From contig MNCI01023742.1 in the NCBI GenBank assembly GCA_015680685.1, forward strand, positions 966,125-1,030,124: a DNA stretch of 64,000 nucleotides, in the 5' to 3' direction. Below are positions 32,881 through 44,600 of the stretch, one piece after another; the first letter of the stretch is position 1, and the number at the start of each line of letters is the position of its first letter. Below the pieces are notes generated by a model. That model searched no databases and had not been told where the DNA came from. It saw nothing but the letters and a program-made list of their open reading frames with translations. The position numbers were made by a program, and so were the translations under genes. The stretch comes from Gnetum montanum. Taxonomy: Eukaryota; Streptophyta; Gnetopsida; Gnetales; Gnetaceae.

Positions 32881-34908
32881 CACCATGGTGATGGATCCCC
32901 TTCTTCTTCTCCTTCATCTCATCATTCACACTCTCCTTCCACATCTGGGCACAGCCACCATGAGCATAACGCGGAGAGTAAAGGTAAAAGAGATGAAACG
33001 CCTCGACAAGGAGGTCGAGAGGAGTTAGGACAAGGGCGAGGACGTAGGGAGAATAGGGAACCACAACGTAGACATCACAGACGTCATGAAAGAGATGATC
33101 ATGACGAACCCCTATTCGCAACCCGAAGTATGCTTGATATTAGAGAGGTTGTTAGGATTCCCACAAGGCATTTAAAGGACAGTAGGATCAAGCGTTTGGA
33201 CATAAATAATATCCCACGTTTTGAAGGGGGATACAACGTTGATCCTCAACATCATTTACACGCATTCCACGATGCTTGTGCCTTGCAGAACATAGATAAT
33301 GAATGGCAGAAACTTAAGTTGTTCCCAAGGACACTCACTAAAGAAGCAAAAAGCTGGTACCAGTCCTTAGAATTGGAATCCATCAGGAGGTGGAGTACGA
33401 TGCTTGAATTTTTCAACAAAAAATATCAAACGTACTCCAGAGTGTCCAATTTGCATAAGCAGATCCAAGGCTGGAAACAAGGAGCTTATGAATCCTTGGA
33501 TGCTACCATGGCCCGTTACTACACATTGCTACATCGTTGCCCGGGCCATGGGTACGCTAAACGGGATCAACTTCGCCACCTCGTGGATGGGCTACGAAAT
33601 GAAACGAGAAGAACTCTTGGGACTTATGCCCAAGGGAGACTCTCCCAACTAAGAGCCCATGAAGTTGAAGTTTTGTTGGAACAAGTAGCGCAAGAGGAGG
33701 GTGAGCTACGTAAAAGAGAAAGTGTGGAGGAATACAACTGCGATCCCTCCCTTCACAAGAAGGGAGTGAAATTCTGTGATGAGGAGGATGAGTCACCACT
33801 CGAAGAGTTGGTGAACTGGAAAACCGTGTCGATCCAGAAGTTAACAACGGAGGTATCGGCTAAGGTAGACCAAATGTGGGATTCTTTAGACTCACGAATA
33901 GAAATAGTTTTGAAAACCGTAGAGGAGTCTAAGGATGAGCAAAGTAGTGAAAAAAGCAAAAACATGCGGAGAAACTTTAACCCTGCACATAACAAGGGTA
34001 AGGGAAAAATTTCTAACTCCGATGAGGCTGAAAATTCCGATTCAGACGATGATGGTGGATGTGGGATCTGCTATTATGACCATCCTAAGGGATGTTGTCC
34101 ACTTATCTCACACCTGCAGGAGTCCGAGGTGTATGCATTAAATCCAAGACTTAATCAACAGCAAACACCCCGAAGGTTACCTTATCCACAAGGTAACCCA
34201 AGGCAGTTTCACCAACCCTTAACGTATTATCCAAGTGGAACGCCTCCGCAGTCCATTGGACAACACCAGCAGTGGCAATACCCACAGTCATGGGGGATGC
34301 CACCGCCAACACATCAGTACCCTTACCAGCAGCCTGATCCTTATGGATATTATGTGTAGCAGCCAGTTTCTCCAGGTGACGCTATGGGTCACACTACTCC
34401 ACAATGTCACTACCACGCTCGGGAGTACTTCAGAAGGACTCCTTCTCCTCCGAGAGACATCCCACATTCCGTCCATCCTCTAACTCCACCCGCACCTCTT
34501 CCTCAAGTAGTTCCCATAACACCTCCTGCTCCAACAATGCAAGGGGAATTGCCTACCCAACCGCAGCAACGTCACGCCACGAGAGCTGTAAATATTCAGA
34601 GTGTAAATATCCAACCGGATACTAGTTCTGGCGACAACTGTACAAAAAGGAGACCCTTTTTCAGAACTAGGAGCCCGGACAAACTCTCGCAACAACAAGC
34701 GGACGGGTACATGTATAGGCCTCTAACTACTAACGCTTCGGAGCACCCTTCAGTCCAAGGGAGTGTAATGCATACGGTTATGTTAACACATACCGTCACT
34801 GACTGGATCAAGGTAGGCCACCTTCCCAGGAAACTAACTGATCTTGGGAGTCCCTTTATTTATTTGCAGATCACTGGGAATGCACCACATCGAGCTCTTC
34901 TTGACTCA
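32881..34908 (+). pseudogene. Gag and gag-pro linker of element B
   Basis: The phase is open from the inverted-LTR junction at about 32878, so the N-terminus is missing; the Met at 33130 is internal. Order: Ser/His-rich start; basic stretch (to 33120); core gag domain 33130-33720 (PRFEGGYNVDPQHHLHAFHD, KSWYQSLELESIRRWSTM, Gln/Trp-rich helices); acidic hinge; Cys-His box CGICYYDHPKGCC near 34060; Pro/Gln/Tyr-rich tail (34140-34360). One TAG at 34357-34359 lies in a Gln-rich context and fits CAG to TAG. The phase then continues to the protease active site, where it shifts. The Cys-His spacing and the tRNA-Asp site of the sister copy favour the Athila lineage. Gag would build the particle that holds the RNA. 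Confidence 0.8.
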
Positions 34909-35536
34909 GGGTTCCGGAGTCAACTTAATTTCGCAAAAGATGTATCACACCTGGAACCTGCCCCAACTTAAGAAGAGCAACATCCAACTGGAGCTGGCAG
35001 ACCAGTCCATCACCATTCCCTTGGGATTAGTGGAGGACGTTATTACCACTGTGTGTGGTTGGTCCTACCCAGCGGATTTCCTAGTGATCGAGGTTAACAA
35101 CAACGAAGGGGACTTCCCAATTATAATGGGAAGGGCATGGCTTAGTATAGTGGACGCATGCCTTAGGATCCACGATCTTTCCTTGGAAATCTCTAAGATA
35201 AACATATGTGGAAAGATCGAGAAGAGGAAAGTTCCATGCATCACATACAGTGATTCATCGGGTGATGACACAGAGGAAATGTCTCCATGTCACAGGTGTG
35301 CCCAGGAAACTCTACAACAAAGATGCTTGTATGTAGCAACCACATAAGAAGTAGTAGATACCCCGTGGTTGACAGCTTCTCATAAGGGTAAACAAATATG
35401 CATGGAACAAATTGAGGAAGCTCATGCCAACAACTGTGGCATAGACACATTGGAACGTGAGCATCGCCAACTTCCACCCCTGAATCTAAGATCATCATTT
35501 GGGAGAAGTTGGGCACTGCTTAGAAATTCAAATAGG
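34844..35536 (+). pseudogene. Protease and post-protease linker of element B
   Basis: The catalytic motif L-L-D-S-G lies at about 34898-34909 in the gag phase. One extra G in the run at 34909-34911 moves the rest (GSGVNLISQKMYHTWNLPQL) to another phase, so no ribosome could read the full domain without a shift. The rest is clean: ELADQSI, VCGWSYPADFLVIEVNN, FPIIMGRAWLS (the flap partner, here MGRAW rather than LGRPF/W). A TAA at 35345 in the linker fits CAA to TAA. The linker ends at the gap after CMEQIEEA...IDTLE, the same motif that precedes RT in copies A and C. Confidence 0.8.
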
Positions 35537-35599
35537 NNNNNNNNNNNNNNNNNNNNNNNNNNNNNNNNNNNNNNNNNNNNNNNNNNNNNNNNNNNNNNN
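35537..35599. other. Assembly gap (63 N)
   Basis: The run of N stands where about 3 kb of RT, RNase H and integrase would be expected, so its true length is unknown. A single N also occurs at 37368 within the LTR. Confidence 0.95.
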
Positions 35600-37087
35600 T
35601 TCCGATGTTACCCAATAATCGGAAGCTGAGGCAATAAAAATAAAGAAGTCTTTGCATGGTGTGGTCCCCACACATAAAAACAAAAAACAAAAAAAAAAGA
35701 GAAAAGAAAGAAAGAAAGAAAAAAAAAATAGAAAAAGAAAGAAAGCTAAAAAGCTAAAAGTGAGGATTCAAAGCACACCCCTTAGACGAAATAAAATTTG
35801 GGCTGCAAGCACTAGTTATGGAACCAAAGTGTTCCCTCTAACTAAGGCCCTTCTCGCTTCCCATTCTCTCCTTTGTTTTGTCGGAATGGTGGTGATTCTC
35901 GAAGGTGCACCCTTGTTGTCCAAGTGGATGATTTAACCAAATGCATTGATGCGAAGTCACTGGAAGTGATTGGTTTGAGGCCCGAGTTGGAATGAGCTTT
36001 GCCAAGTCACATTAATCATAAACCACACAAGGGGCTGTACACCACCTTGTTCTTGGGATTCCATTCCACTTCTCTTTCTCCCATCCTTTTCTCCATTGTT
36101 CACCTCATTGCTGGTTGTATCATTCGTGTATACTTTGGTTGATGCTTTGTTTTCTTTTTGGTAAATTCTTATGGTTAAGTCTTTAACTCTTGTTCCAAAG
36201 GACATTCCTAGAGCCTATGGACTCTTTGAATGTGGGATTGTCAGGGCATTAAGGGCATGAGCCTACCTTGGGGAGGACCCACTGTCATTCCTATTTGGAA
36301 CATTAGTTAACTTCTTTTCCTTAACATTTTTGCAGTTAATTAAAATTTTTGTTCATTTCCATCATGACATCCCCTTCACCGATGCCATAGTTGTCCCTTT
36401 TTACCTATCTTTCCTACTCCTTTTCGTTCTCCATTCTAACGCTACCGGAGGTTCGCGATTAGTCATGGGGGTACGGGGCCTAATTTTTCGATTTTTATCC
36501 TACGCCATGGATTTTTTTGTTTTTCTTCCTAACCCCTATACCTTCGGTAGCCATCATCTACATTTTCCCAGATCCATATCAGCCATACCACAACTTAGCC
36601 AATGAACTTACACCGCAGCAAGGTATGCTTTACTTAATAATTCAATTACCCTTGCTAATATATGATTGTGTTGTGGGTGTAGATGGCCATCATACAACAA
36701 CGGAGCAAACACTTGGCGTGGAGCAGCATTATCAATTCTGCTCCTTTCATAATTCTGGAGCAAACACTTGGAGTGGAGCAGCATTATGAAAGGAGCAGAA
36801 TTGATAATGCACTTATGGATGGACAACGGAAGGCGCAATCTAGGCGTTGGCAACAACAAGACTCTTCTTTCTTCTTCTCTCTTTCTCTCTCCTCTTTTCT
36901 CTCAGCCACCAAATATGGCCTAATGTCATTGTAATAAGGTGTTCATCCTTGTTTTCATGAACACCAGTTTTGTTAAGTCTTGTAATAAAGACCATTCACA
37001 TGTCATCCCATTAGTTCCATTTCCCCTAATAATCCCATACCTACCTGATATCATTGTAAGGAACTCAAGGACGAGTTTTCATTCAGT
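35600..37087 (+). other. 3' non-coding zone of element B
   Basis: It begins with TTTGCATGGTGTGGTCCCC at 35651, a purine-rich run of A/G at 35680-35760, the block CTCTAACTAAGGCCCTT at about 35836, and GGGCATGAGCCTACCTTGGG at 36253 followed by GAGGACCCACT, all shared with copies A and C. No env-like frame is visible. It includes the hairpin at 36726-36810. Confidence 0.65.
36703..36810. repeat. Perfect 28-bp inverted repeat plus direct repeat
   Basis: 36726-36753 and 36783-36810 are exact reverse complements (28 of 28; GCATTATCAATTCTGC at the outer end) around a 29-base loop. A 31-bp direct repeat with one mismatch, beginning GGAGCAAACACTTGG, starts at about 36703 and again at 36758. I did not see this structure in the sister copies. 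Confidence 0.85.
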
Positions 37088-37097
37088 CATGGGGGTA
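37088..37097 (+). other. Polypurine tract of element B
   Basis: CATGGGGGTA adjoins the LTR start; the same string is used by element A at 11966. Confidence 0.75.
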
Positions 37098-37878
37098 TGA
37101 TGAGACGTGACCTGCATGCGCCGTGATATCGTGTACGCGATATCGCGGTCCGCCGCCATATCTATAAATAAGAGGTGGCACTCCCTTCATTTCCCAATCC
37201 TGGCTAGAAGTAGCGAAGCTCTGGCAGATTGATCACTCTAGAGTTAGAATTTTTCCCATGTGCCCGCAGTAGGAGTCCTAGAGTGAACGACTCTTTATTC
37301 GAGCAGCTTGTAACCTGAACCTAATTTGTGTACGGCAATAAAGACAAACTTGATTGGATAAACCTTGNATTGCTAGGCTAGAACGTGTGATAAGTACAAC
37401 TTAGTTACGAGCACCCACGGGTGTGTACGGCTAGCTAAGGAATCGGCTACTTATCACACTTAAGCTAAATAGGTGCCTTAGTACGACCACTTCGAGCACT
37501 TGCATTACGTGTGGTGATCCCAGTAACGATTAGCATTTGGTAAGCCACAGTTGCATAGTTCAGGGTGTGTCCGGTAAGTGGGAACGGATGCTGACGCTAG
37601 TTAATTTAGATTAGGACATTAGTTAGAGTTAGTTTAGTTTTCTCAACCCTTTCCCCTAATAGCATAGAAGATAAACCGAAAAATACCAAAAAATCACATA
37701 CCTCAGACTTGCTTAACCATACACCGTGACACTTACAAGCAAGCCTGGGAAGACAACGAACGATTAACCCCAAGTGTTTCTTGTGGTGTTAAGGAATTTA
37801 GTCTGCGGAGTTCGACCAAATCACGCGTGCACACTCGTATTCGTATGGTTGAGTGTAGGGGTACCTCGCCACTCATCA
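37098..37878 (+). repeat. 3' LTR of element B (781 bp)
   Basis: Starts TGATGAGACGTGACC and ends GGTACCTCGCCACTCATCA, so the ends form an inverted repeat TGATGAG/CTCATCA. It contains CGCGATATCGCG palindromes, a TATA box at 37163 and AATAAA at 37337-37342, giving a U3-R-U5 layout. One N is at 37368. Confidence 0.85.
37163..37170 (+). promoter_or_regulatory. TATA box of the element B LTR
   Basis: TATAAATA, 16 bases after the second GATATCG palindrome. The same box occurs on the minus strand in the LTRs at 39650-39657, 48778-48785 and 52794-52801. AATAAA lies about 170 bases downstream. Confidence 0.6.
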
Positions 37879-38941
37879 ATTACAAACTAAATAAAAGATA
37901 AAAATACTAGATATACATTAAAGATTACAAAATTTTTAGAGATCTTCAAAATTTTGCTAAAGATGATTCTTCTTGTTGTCACTAGCGGTGGAAGACTTTC
38001 AACCTTGATTGTCATGTTGATGCTTCTCTAGTTATGTAGAACATTCTTGAAGGATGGACTAGAATTTCTTCTCATTATCCCATGGATCTAGCAATCATGT
38101 GATGTTTGAGCTATTATCTTGTATGTACTATGATTTGTCTATGGGCATATACTCCGTTGTCCCTCTCTTGGTTTCATTTTTGTGCCTGGAAAAAGAGCTT
38201 CTTTCCTAGGAATTTCTTTTAGCATCATCTGTAGTCACCAAAAGATCAACATTAGTTTTGGTAAATTTTCCTTAATAATTAACCATTTTTAGATTTGTTA
38301 GTTTGCGTTTAAGCATAAGATGATGATAGCGTACTATGCCCAAGGCTATGAGGTAACTATAATTATCAAGTTTTTTACATTATTTTGATCAATTACTATT
38401 AGTTACCATGATGTTCAAAAATAGGATGTTAGAAAAAATTTCAAAAATCTCAAAAAGTTTCAAAGTGGACATCTCTATCCCCATGACTAATGAGCGTAAC
38501 TCTAAAAGCACACAAGTTTTTTAACAACTGAAACCAAAGGTTTGATTCAAAAGATGGCCAAGAAATATTAATGGATATGGAAATAGAAAAGTAGAAAACA
38601 TTAATAAAATGGATGAAAAGTAGTCCCAAAACCATGCATAAATTTAGAGAAGAGACATAGCTTCCTAATTATTGGTCAATAGAGGAGTGATGATACATTC
38701 CATGAAGAGTCATAAATGACATGAAGAAAGTCAAGAAGAGAATCCAACAAGTCCCCTTGAGGTCACATCCTTTGCCATTCCCACTTGGTTATTTCCTCTT
38801 TCTTCAAGGTACAATGATCATTGATTGATTTTAGTTTCATAAAAGAACTAAATTACTTTCATGATAAAATACCTTTGTATTTAGAAAACTAGGAGGATGA
38901 AAGAGGTGCCCTCATTGCTTCACACAATTACTTACCTAATC
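37879..38941 (-). mobile_element. 3' non-coding part of the older host element D
   Basis: The minus strand carries GACCTCAAGGGGACTTG, ATTGACCAATAATTAGGAAG and TTTATGCATGGTTTTGGGAC, in the same order as GACTTCAAGGGGAATC ... TTGACTAATAACAAGAAG ... TTTGCATGGTGTGG in element A. It is therefore the continuation of element D (48.9-53.0 kb) on the far side of inserted element C. Its 3' LTR is not found to the left, where element B's LTR abuts at 37878. Confidence 0.6.
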
Positions 38942-38946
38942 ATCTT
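38942..38946 (+). repeat. Target-site duplication ATCTT, left
   Basis: Exact partner of 48897-48901. Confidence 0.85.
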
Positions 38947-39740
38947 TGATGGGCGGTGAGGTACCCCTATGCTCAACCATACGAATATAAGCGTTACGTG
39001 CGATTCAGTCAAACTCCAAGGACTAAGTGCTTATGCACCTTCATAGAACAAGGATGGGTTAGGCAATCGTTGTCTTCCCAAGCTTACTCGTATGGCACGA
39101 TTGTATGGTTAAGTAAACTTGAGGTATATGATTTTTATGTTTTATGTCCTGGTGTTAAAGGGGGAAGAAGTGAATTAATTGAATAACTAATTAGCTAGGT
39201 CCTAACTAATCCTAACACCAACATCCACTCCCACTTTCTGTACACATCGTGAACCAATGTAACACTCCTGAGATTACCAAATGCTAATCATTATTGGGTT
39301 ACCAAGTGTTCCACACATTCTTGAAGTGGTCGTACTGAGTGTGCTTACTTGTGAAGATTAACGAATCAATAAAAGCAACATTAATTAACTAATAAAAGCA
39401 TTAAAGAACTATAAATAGCATTAAGGATGAGAGATAAGATATTTTAAATGCTGCAAGGTTTATCACAAATTTCATCTTTATTTTCGGATACAAGGTGTGC
39501 TCAAGTATGCAATGCTCAAATGAAGATCTGTTCACTTTATGACTCCTACTGTGAGCACTCAGAAATCATTCTAACTCTGAGAGGGAGAAACTGCAAGAGT
39601 TTGAGTAAGGGACTAACAACTAACTACCAAACCAAGTGCACCCACCTCTTATTTATAGGCAATGAGATAGGTCTTGATATCATATGTTCAATATTGCTTG
39701 GCAGGATACGATATCGTGACCTTGATATTGTGGCTCATCA
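38947..39740 (-). repeat. 3' LTR of element C (794 bp)
   Basis: In plus coordinates TGATGGGCGGTGAGG ... GTGGCTCATCA. TATA box (minus) at 39650-39657. Decayed GATATCG motifs lie at about 39672-39735. It pairs with 48052-48896, which has extra 10-30-bp segments. Confidence 0.9.
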
Positions 39741-39750
39741 TATCCCCACG
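39741..39750 (-). other. Polypurine tract of element C
   Basis: Minus strand CGTGGGGATA, a changed form of CATGGGGGTA, directly next to the 3' LTR. Confidence 0.7.
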
Positions 39751-41639
39751 ACTGAATGAAAACTCATCCTTTAGTTACTTACAAAATATTTGGAAGGTAT
39801 GGGATTATTGACTAGATGACAACTGACGATAACATGGGATGACAGATTCAGAGTGCCTAGGGAATGGATTGACAAATATATTACAGCATTGGTCTTCATG
39901 CCCATTGTGGTGAACACTGTACATAGATGACATCCAAACCCTCATTCGATAGCTTGAAGAGAGAGAGAGAGAGAGAAAATGAGGCACGTTGCTACTGATG
40001 TCGAAACTATGCACATCATTGTTCATCCATAGCCACATGTCCAAACTTATTCCTTGCATAAATGCTCTAGCTCTAGTCCATCTTGAGTGCTTCCCCTTAT
40101 CCCAGTCCATTGTTCATGTAATTGCCATATGGATACACAACACATTCATAGATTAGCAAGGGTGGATAAAACCTAATGTAGCTGATACCTTGCCTCAATA
40201 TAAAGCACATTGGCCAGGTTGTGAGTATGGTAGATACTGGGTTATAGGTTTATGGATGATAACTATCCAAGGTGTAGGGGTAAGATAATTATGAAATGGA
40301 AAAATTTGTGATAAGGCCCCCATGACTAAGAGTGAACCTCCCGTAGCAATAGGGTGGAAAATTGTAAAGAATAAGAAGGATAAGAGAAATAACAATCGTG
40401 AAGCTAATAAAACAAAAGCAAAAACAAATGTCATTGATGGGGTGAATAAGAAATAGTTGATTAGAAGAGATGTTGAAGGAAATGAGCTTAATGATTACAC
40501 TAAAAAGGAATGCCAGTGGATCCTCCCCAAAGCAGGCTCTTGCTCTGAATGCCTTGACAAACCTACAAATGAAAGGGTCCATGGGCTCTCAGAATGACAT
40601 ATGGAAATAAAGTTTAAGAACTTACCCATAGCAATTTTACTAAAGGCTAATAATGCATCAACCAAGATATAGACTCATCATAAAACTAGCAATGGGGTGG
40701 AATCTGAAAAGAAATATGGAAAGAAAAGAGAGGAGAGAATGGAATGGAGTCCCAAAATTAAGGTGGTGTAAAGTCCCTTGTGTAATATGTGATTAAGGTA
40801 ACTTAATAAAATTTTGTCCAAATCCAAATTCAACGATCCACATGTAGTGACCTTGCATCAACACACTTGACCAACCCATCCTCCCAAAGTAACAAGAATA
40901 TGTGCATAGAGTCACCACCATTCCAATAAGAGAAAGATAGAGCAGTAGGAAGTGAGAAAGGACCTTAGTTAGAGGGAACCTTTAGGCATGGGTAACATGT
41001 CTTTCTAGTGCCATAACCGGTGCTTATAGCCCATGTTTCTTTATTATGTCTAAGGGGTGTGCTTTGAATTCTCACCTATTTTTTTTGTGAGAACCACACC
41101 ATGCAAAGGCCTATTTGATTTAGTCAAGTTCTTGATATATTAGTCGATAGCTGAATGGTAGAGGACTTTATGAAAAACATCCAAGTACCTAAGAGAATAG
41201 CCAACAAAAATGCATCAAATCCCCTTGAGGTTACATCCTTTTCCATTCATTTGAATCCTTCCTTGGTTTGAAGAGTACTAAGGCACAAATTCATTAATAA
41301 TTTTTCTTAGAAAAGGGACAATACATTTCCAAAATAAGGGAGACCATAGAGTTGCATGGATAATTGGGTGATGTGGACTCATTGCTTGTTTTATCAAAAG
41401 AAACCATATCTTAGCATCAACATTGAAAGTCAAAGGTAAAAACCAAACATTAGTAATCAACACTTATTATAATACAACCCACCATTGTGAGCAATTATTA
41501 TGTGATGAATAAGAATGAATAAAAAAAAAAGAAATAGTAAAAATGTTAACGATGGTTAAAAAAAATAAGTAAAGATGAATAATGTATAAAATAAAAATGT
41601 GTAAAATAAAAAAGGCAAAGGAACTGAGGGCTTAGAATG
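39751..41639 (-). other. 3' non-coding zone of element C
   Basis: Contains the family blocks on the minus strand: TTTGCATGGTGTGGTTCTC (near 41109), CTCTAACTAAGGTCCTTTCT (near 40978) and CTTTGGGGAGGATCCACT (near 40540). A GA-dinucleotide run is at 39958-39976. No env-like frame. Confidence 0.6.
39958..39976 (+). repeat. GA microsatellite
   Basis: About nine GA units inside the 3' zone of element C. Confidence 0.9.
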
Positions 41640-44600
41640 GTTAGCATTGGTGACCATCTCCCTCACGACCGAATCAGAAGGAGGAGATCCAAAATAATGA
41701 GCAAGGTTGTCCACCAATAGAGGTAGTATTAGTACTAGTTTTTTTAGGCTCATGGAAGGGTTTGGTTTGCTAGATGTTGACCAATAACTTCTTATTCAAG
41801 CTTTTAGGTTTGTAGATCATCATGGCCCTTGAAGGAAAATTTTCATGAATGATATAAGGTCCTTCCCATAGTGTTTGAAATTTAGTTCATTGTGGTGCAT
41901 GTGTGGGTTCCAATCAAGAACCTTATCTCCCAGTTGGTAATTGAATTTCCTAATTCTTAAGTCATGAGTTTGTTTGTTAAAGGCCTTGTGTAGTTCATTG
42001 GATGATAGGGCAGCTAGTCGATTCTCATCTAGCAAGTTAAGGCTCATTAACCATTCTTTTTATGCTAGATTGAGGTTAAGGTTAATGTCACATGCCATGG
42101 ATAGCGTACAGAGCTTAGCTTGAATAGGAAGCATTGGAAGTTTACTGTACACTAACTCATAGGGAGAGTAGCCTATAGGGAGTTCCCATGTGGAGTGGTA
42201 TGCCTATACTTGTAAGTAGGTTTGTGTTAATATTTTTGTGATCTCCATATTTGTGTCAATATTTTTGCACAAGGGAGTTCAGCTTGGTGCTCCAATCTCG
42301 CCTATACTTACTAATGGTTTGTATCAATATTTTTGTGATCTCCATATTAGTGACCTTGGATTGACCATTCGCTTGAGAATGATGTGGTGCAGTCAGTTTG
42401 TGCTCAGCTCCTAAGTGTTGCATTAACTTTTAAAAAGTTGAACCTATAAAGAGTGTACCATTGTTAGAAATAAGTGCATGAGGCATGCCAAACCTATTTA
42501 CGATTTGTTTTTGAACAAATTGTGTAGCAGTAGATGATGTACAGTTCATAACAGTGGCTACTTCTACCCACTTGGTAAACTAGTCAATAGCAACAACAAT
42601 GTAGGCTTTTCCATTAGACATTACTGTAATAGGCCCCATAAAATTAATTCCTCATATAGTTGCAGACCCTTCATTCTAGTAGTTATTCCCTTATCATGTT
42701 GGCAGTGCTCACAAGATTGGATGAAATGATGAGCATTTTGAAACAATGTAGGCCAATAATATCCTACAAGTAAGATTTTTATGGCTATTCATCTCCCCAT
42801 GTAATGATCCCCATAAGGGCCCTCATGAGTGTCTTTGAGAACTTGCAATTGATTTACATCGGGAACACAACATCGAACCAAGCCATCGGGACATACCTTA
42901 TAAAGGTGTCTATTGATTTCCATGAAATATTTGGCTCGGTGAAGAAACTATTGTTTCTTTTTGACATCTAACCCTTATGGTGTTTCTTGTGTAAGCAGAT
43001 AAGTGATAATGCTACTATACCAATTTTTATTAGTGGGTAAGTGATTGTTTATCACACCTGCAAAGAAGAGTTCATCAGGGAAATGATTAGAAATTGGATA
43101 TTCATCCTCTTTTTTATCCCATCACAACCAAGATAAATGCTCAACAACAACATTCTTACTGTCTTTATGATTGATCATCGTAAGATCGAACTCTTGTAAG
43201 ATCATGAGCCATCGTATGATGCAAGGGCTCACCATTGGTTTATTCATTAGGAACTGAATTACACTATGATCCATATGTAAGAATATCTTATAGCCCAATA
43301 CATAGTGTCTAAATTTTTCTAGTGCAAACACCATAGCCATTAACTCTTTTTCCATTGCGATGTAATTGAGTTGTGCAACATCGATACTTCGATTTGCATA
43401 TTGGATGTAATAGGGATGTTTTTGATCATCTAATTATGTAAGTACAACTCCTAGGGAAAATTTGGATGCATTAGTCATTATGTGGAATGGTTTGGACCAA
43501 TCAGGAGCTTGTAGAATAGGTGTTTCTACAAGCTTCTATTTTAAGGTTTAAAAGGGGTTGCTCACATTTCTTGGTCCATTCAAAAGGTATGTCCTTCTTT
43601 GTTAGTTCTACCAAAGGTTTTGCAATCCTTGAAAAGTTATAAATGAAGCATCTATAATAGCCAGTATGTCCAAGGAATGATCAAATGTCTTTTCTAGTTT
43701 CATGTTGCCAAGTGATTTCTTGGATGACCTTAGTCTTTTCAGGATCTACTTCTATCCCTATTTGTGACATCTTGTGCCCTAATACAATGCCTACTTGGGC
43801 CATTAAATGGCTTTTTTGCCAATTGAGCCTTAAGTTGGTTTCTACACATTGCTTCAATACTTGCTTTAATTAGTCCAATTCTTGTTTGAAGTCTGCTTCA
43901 TAGGTGGAGAAATTGTCCATAAAGACCTCCACACCATTTCCTATTTGTTGCTAAAAGATACTTAGAACCAAATGTTTGAAACGTTGTTGGCGCATTGCAC
44001 AAGCCAAATGGCATCTGCTTATATGCAAATGTCCCCCAAGGACTTGTGAACATAGTCTTGGCTTGGTCTTCTAGTGCTATTTTAATTTGATTATATCCAC
44101 TATAGCCTTCCAGAAAACTATAGTAGCAATGCCCTGCAATGGTATCTAAGACTTGATCGACGAATGGCAATGGAAAGTGGTCTTTAAATGTTGCCATGTT
44201 TAGTAGCCTAAAGTCTATACACATCCTCCATTTACCTTTCTTTTTGCGCACAATGAATAACATACTAATTCATTCACTATTAGTAATGGGATACATGAAC
44301 CTAGCCTTTAGAAGTTGTTCAATTTCATCTTTAACCACTTGCTTAAGCTTTGGGTTTAGTCGACTCTGTGGTTGTTGTAGAGGTTTCATGGAGGGGTTAG
44401 TGTAAATTCTATGTTGGCATATCCTAGGATCTATTCTAGTTAATTTGGAATATAACCAAGTAAAGGCTTTTGACTATTTGTTTACCATTTTCAGTAGTCT
44501 TTCTTTTTGTTGAGGAGTAAGCTTAGCGTTAATGATTACTAGTTTTCCACTTTTGAGAAATGTATACTCCATACCAGTGGGTAACACTTTTAACTCAAGG

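Larger units (their letters stand above)
32881..37878 (+). mobile_element. Athila-like element B, 5' truncated with pol gap
   Basis: Plus-strand order: gag cut at its N-terminus, protease, assembly gap, 3' non-coding zone, polypurine tract, 3' LTR. The first side of the gap is still in the post-protease linker (CMEQIEEA) and the other side is already in the conserved 3' block (TTTGCATGGTGTGGT), so the complete RT-RNase H-integrase part is either in the gap or deleted. Coding damage is slight (two stops, one extra base), making this the youngest-looking copy here. Confidence 0.8.

Noticed and set aside
33557-33995. Minus-strand open frames of 80-96 codons opposite gag
   Set aside because: They are shadows of the well-supported plus-strand gag.
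35652-35936. Lysine-rich open frame after the gap
   Set aside because: It is produced by the A/G-rich run at 35680-35760 in the non-coding zone; sister copies have no such frame.
32706-37883. Target-site duplication for element B
   Set aside because: GCTTA on the left and ATTAC on the right do not match; the left end is rearranged.
39741-41639. An env-like third reading frame downstream of pol, as in some Athila elements
   Set aside because: No long open or stop-restorable frame with a membrane segment pattern could be followed in A, B or C.
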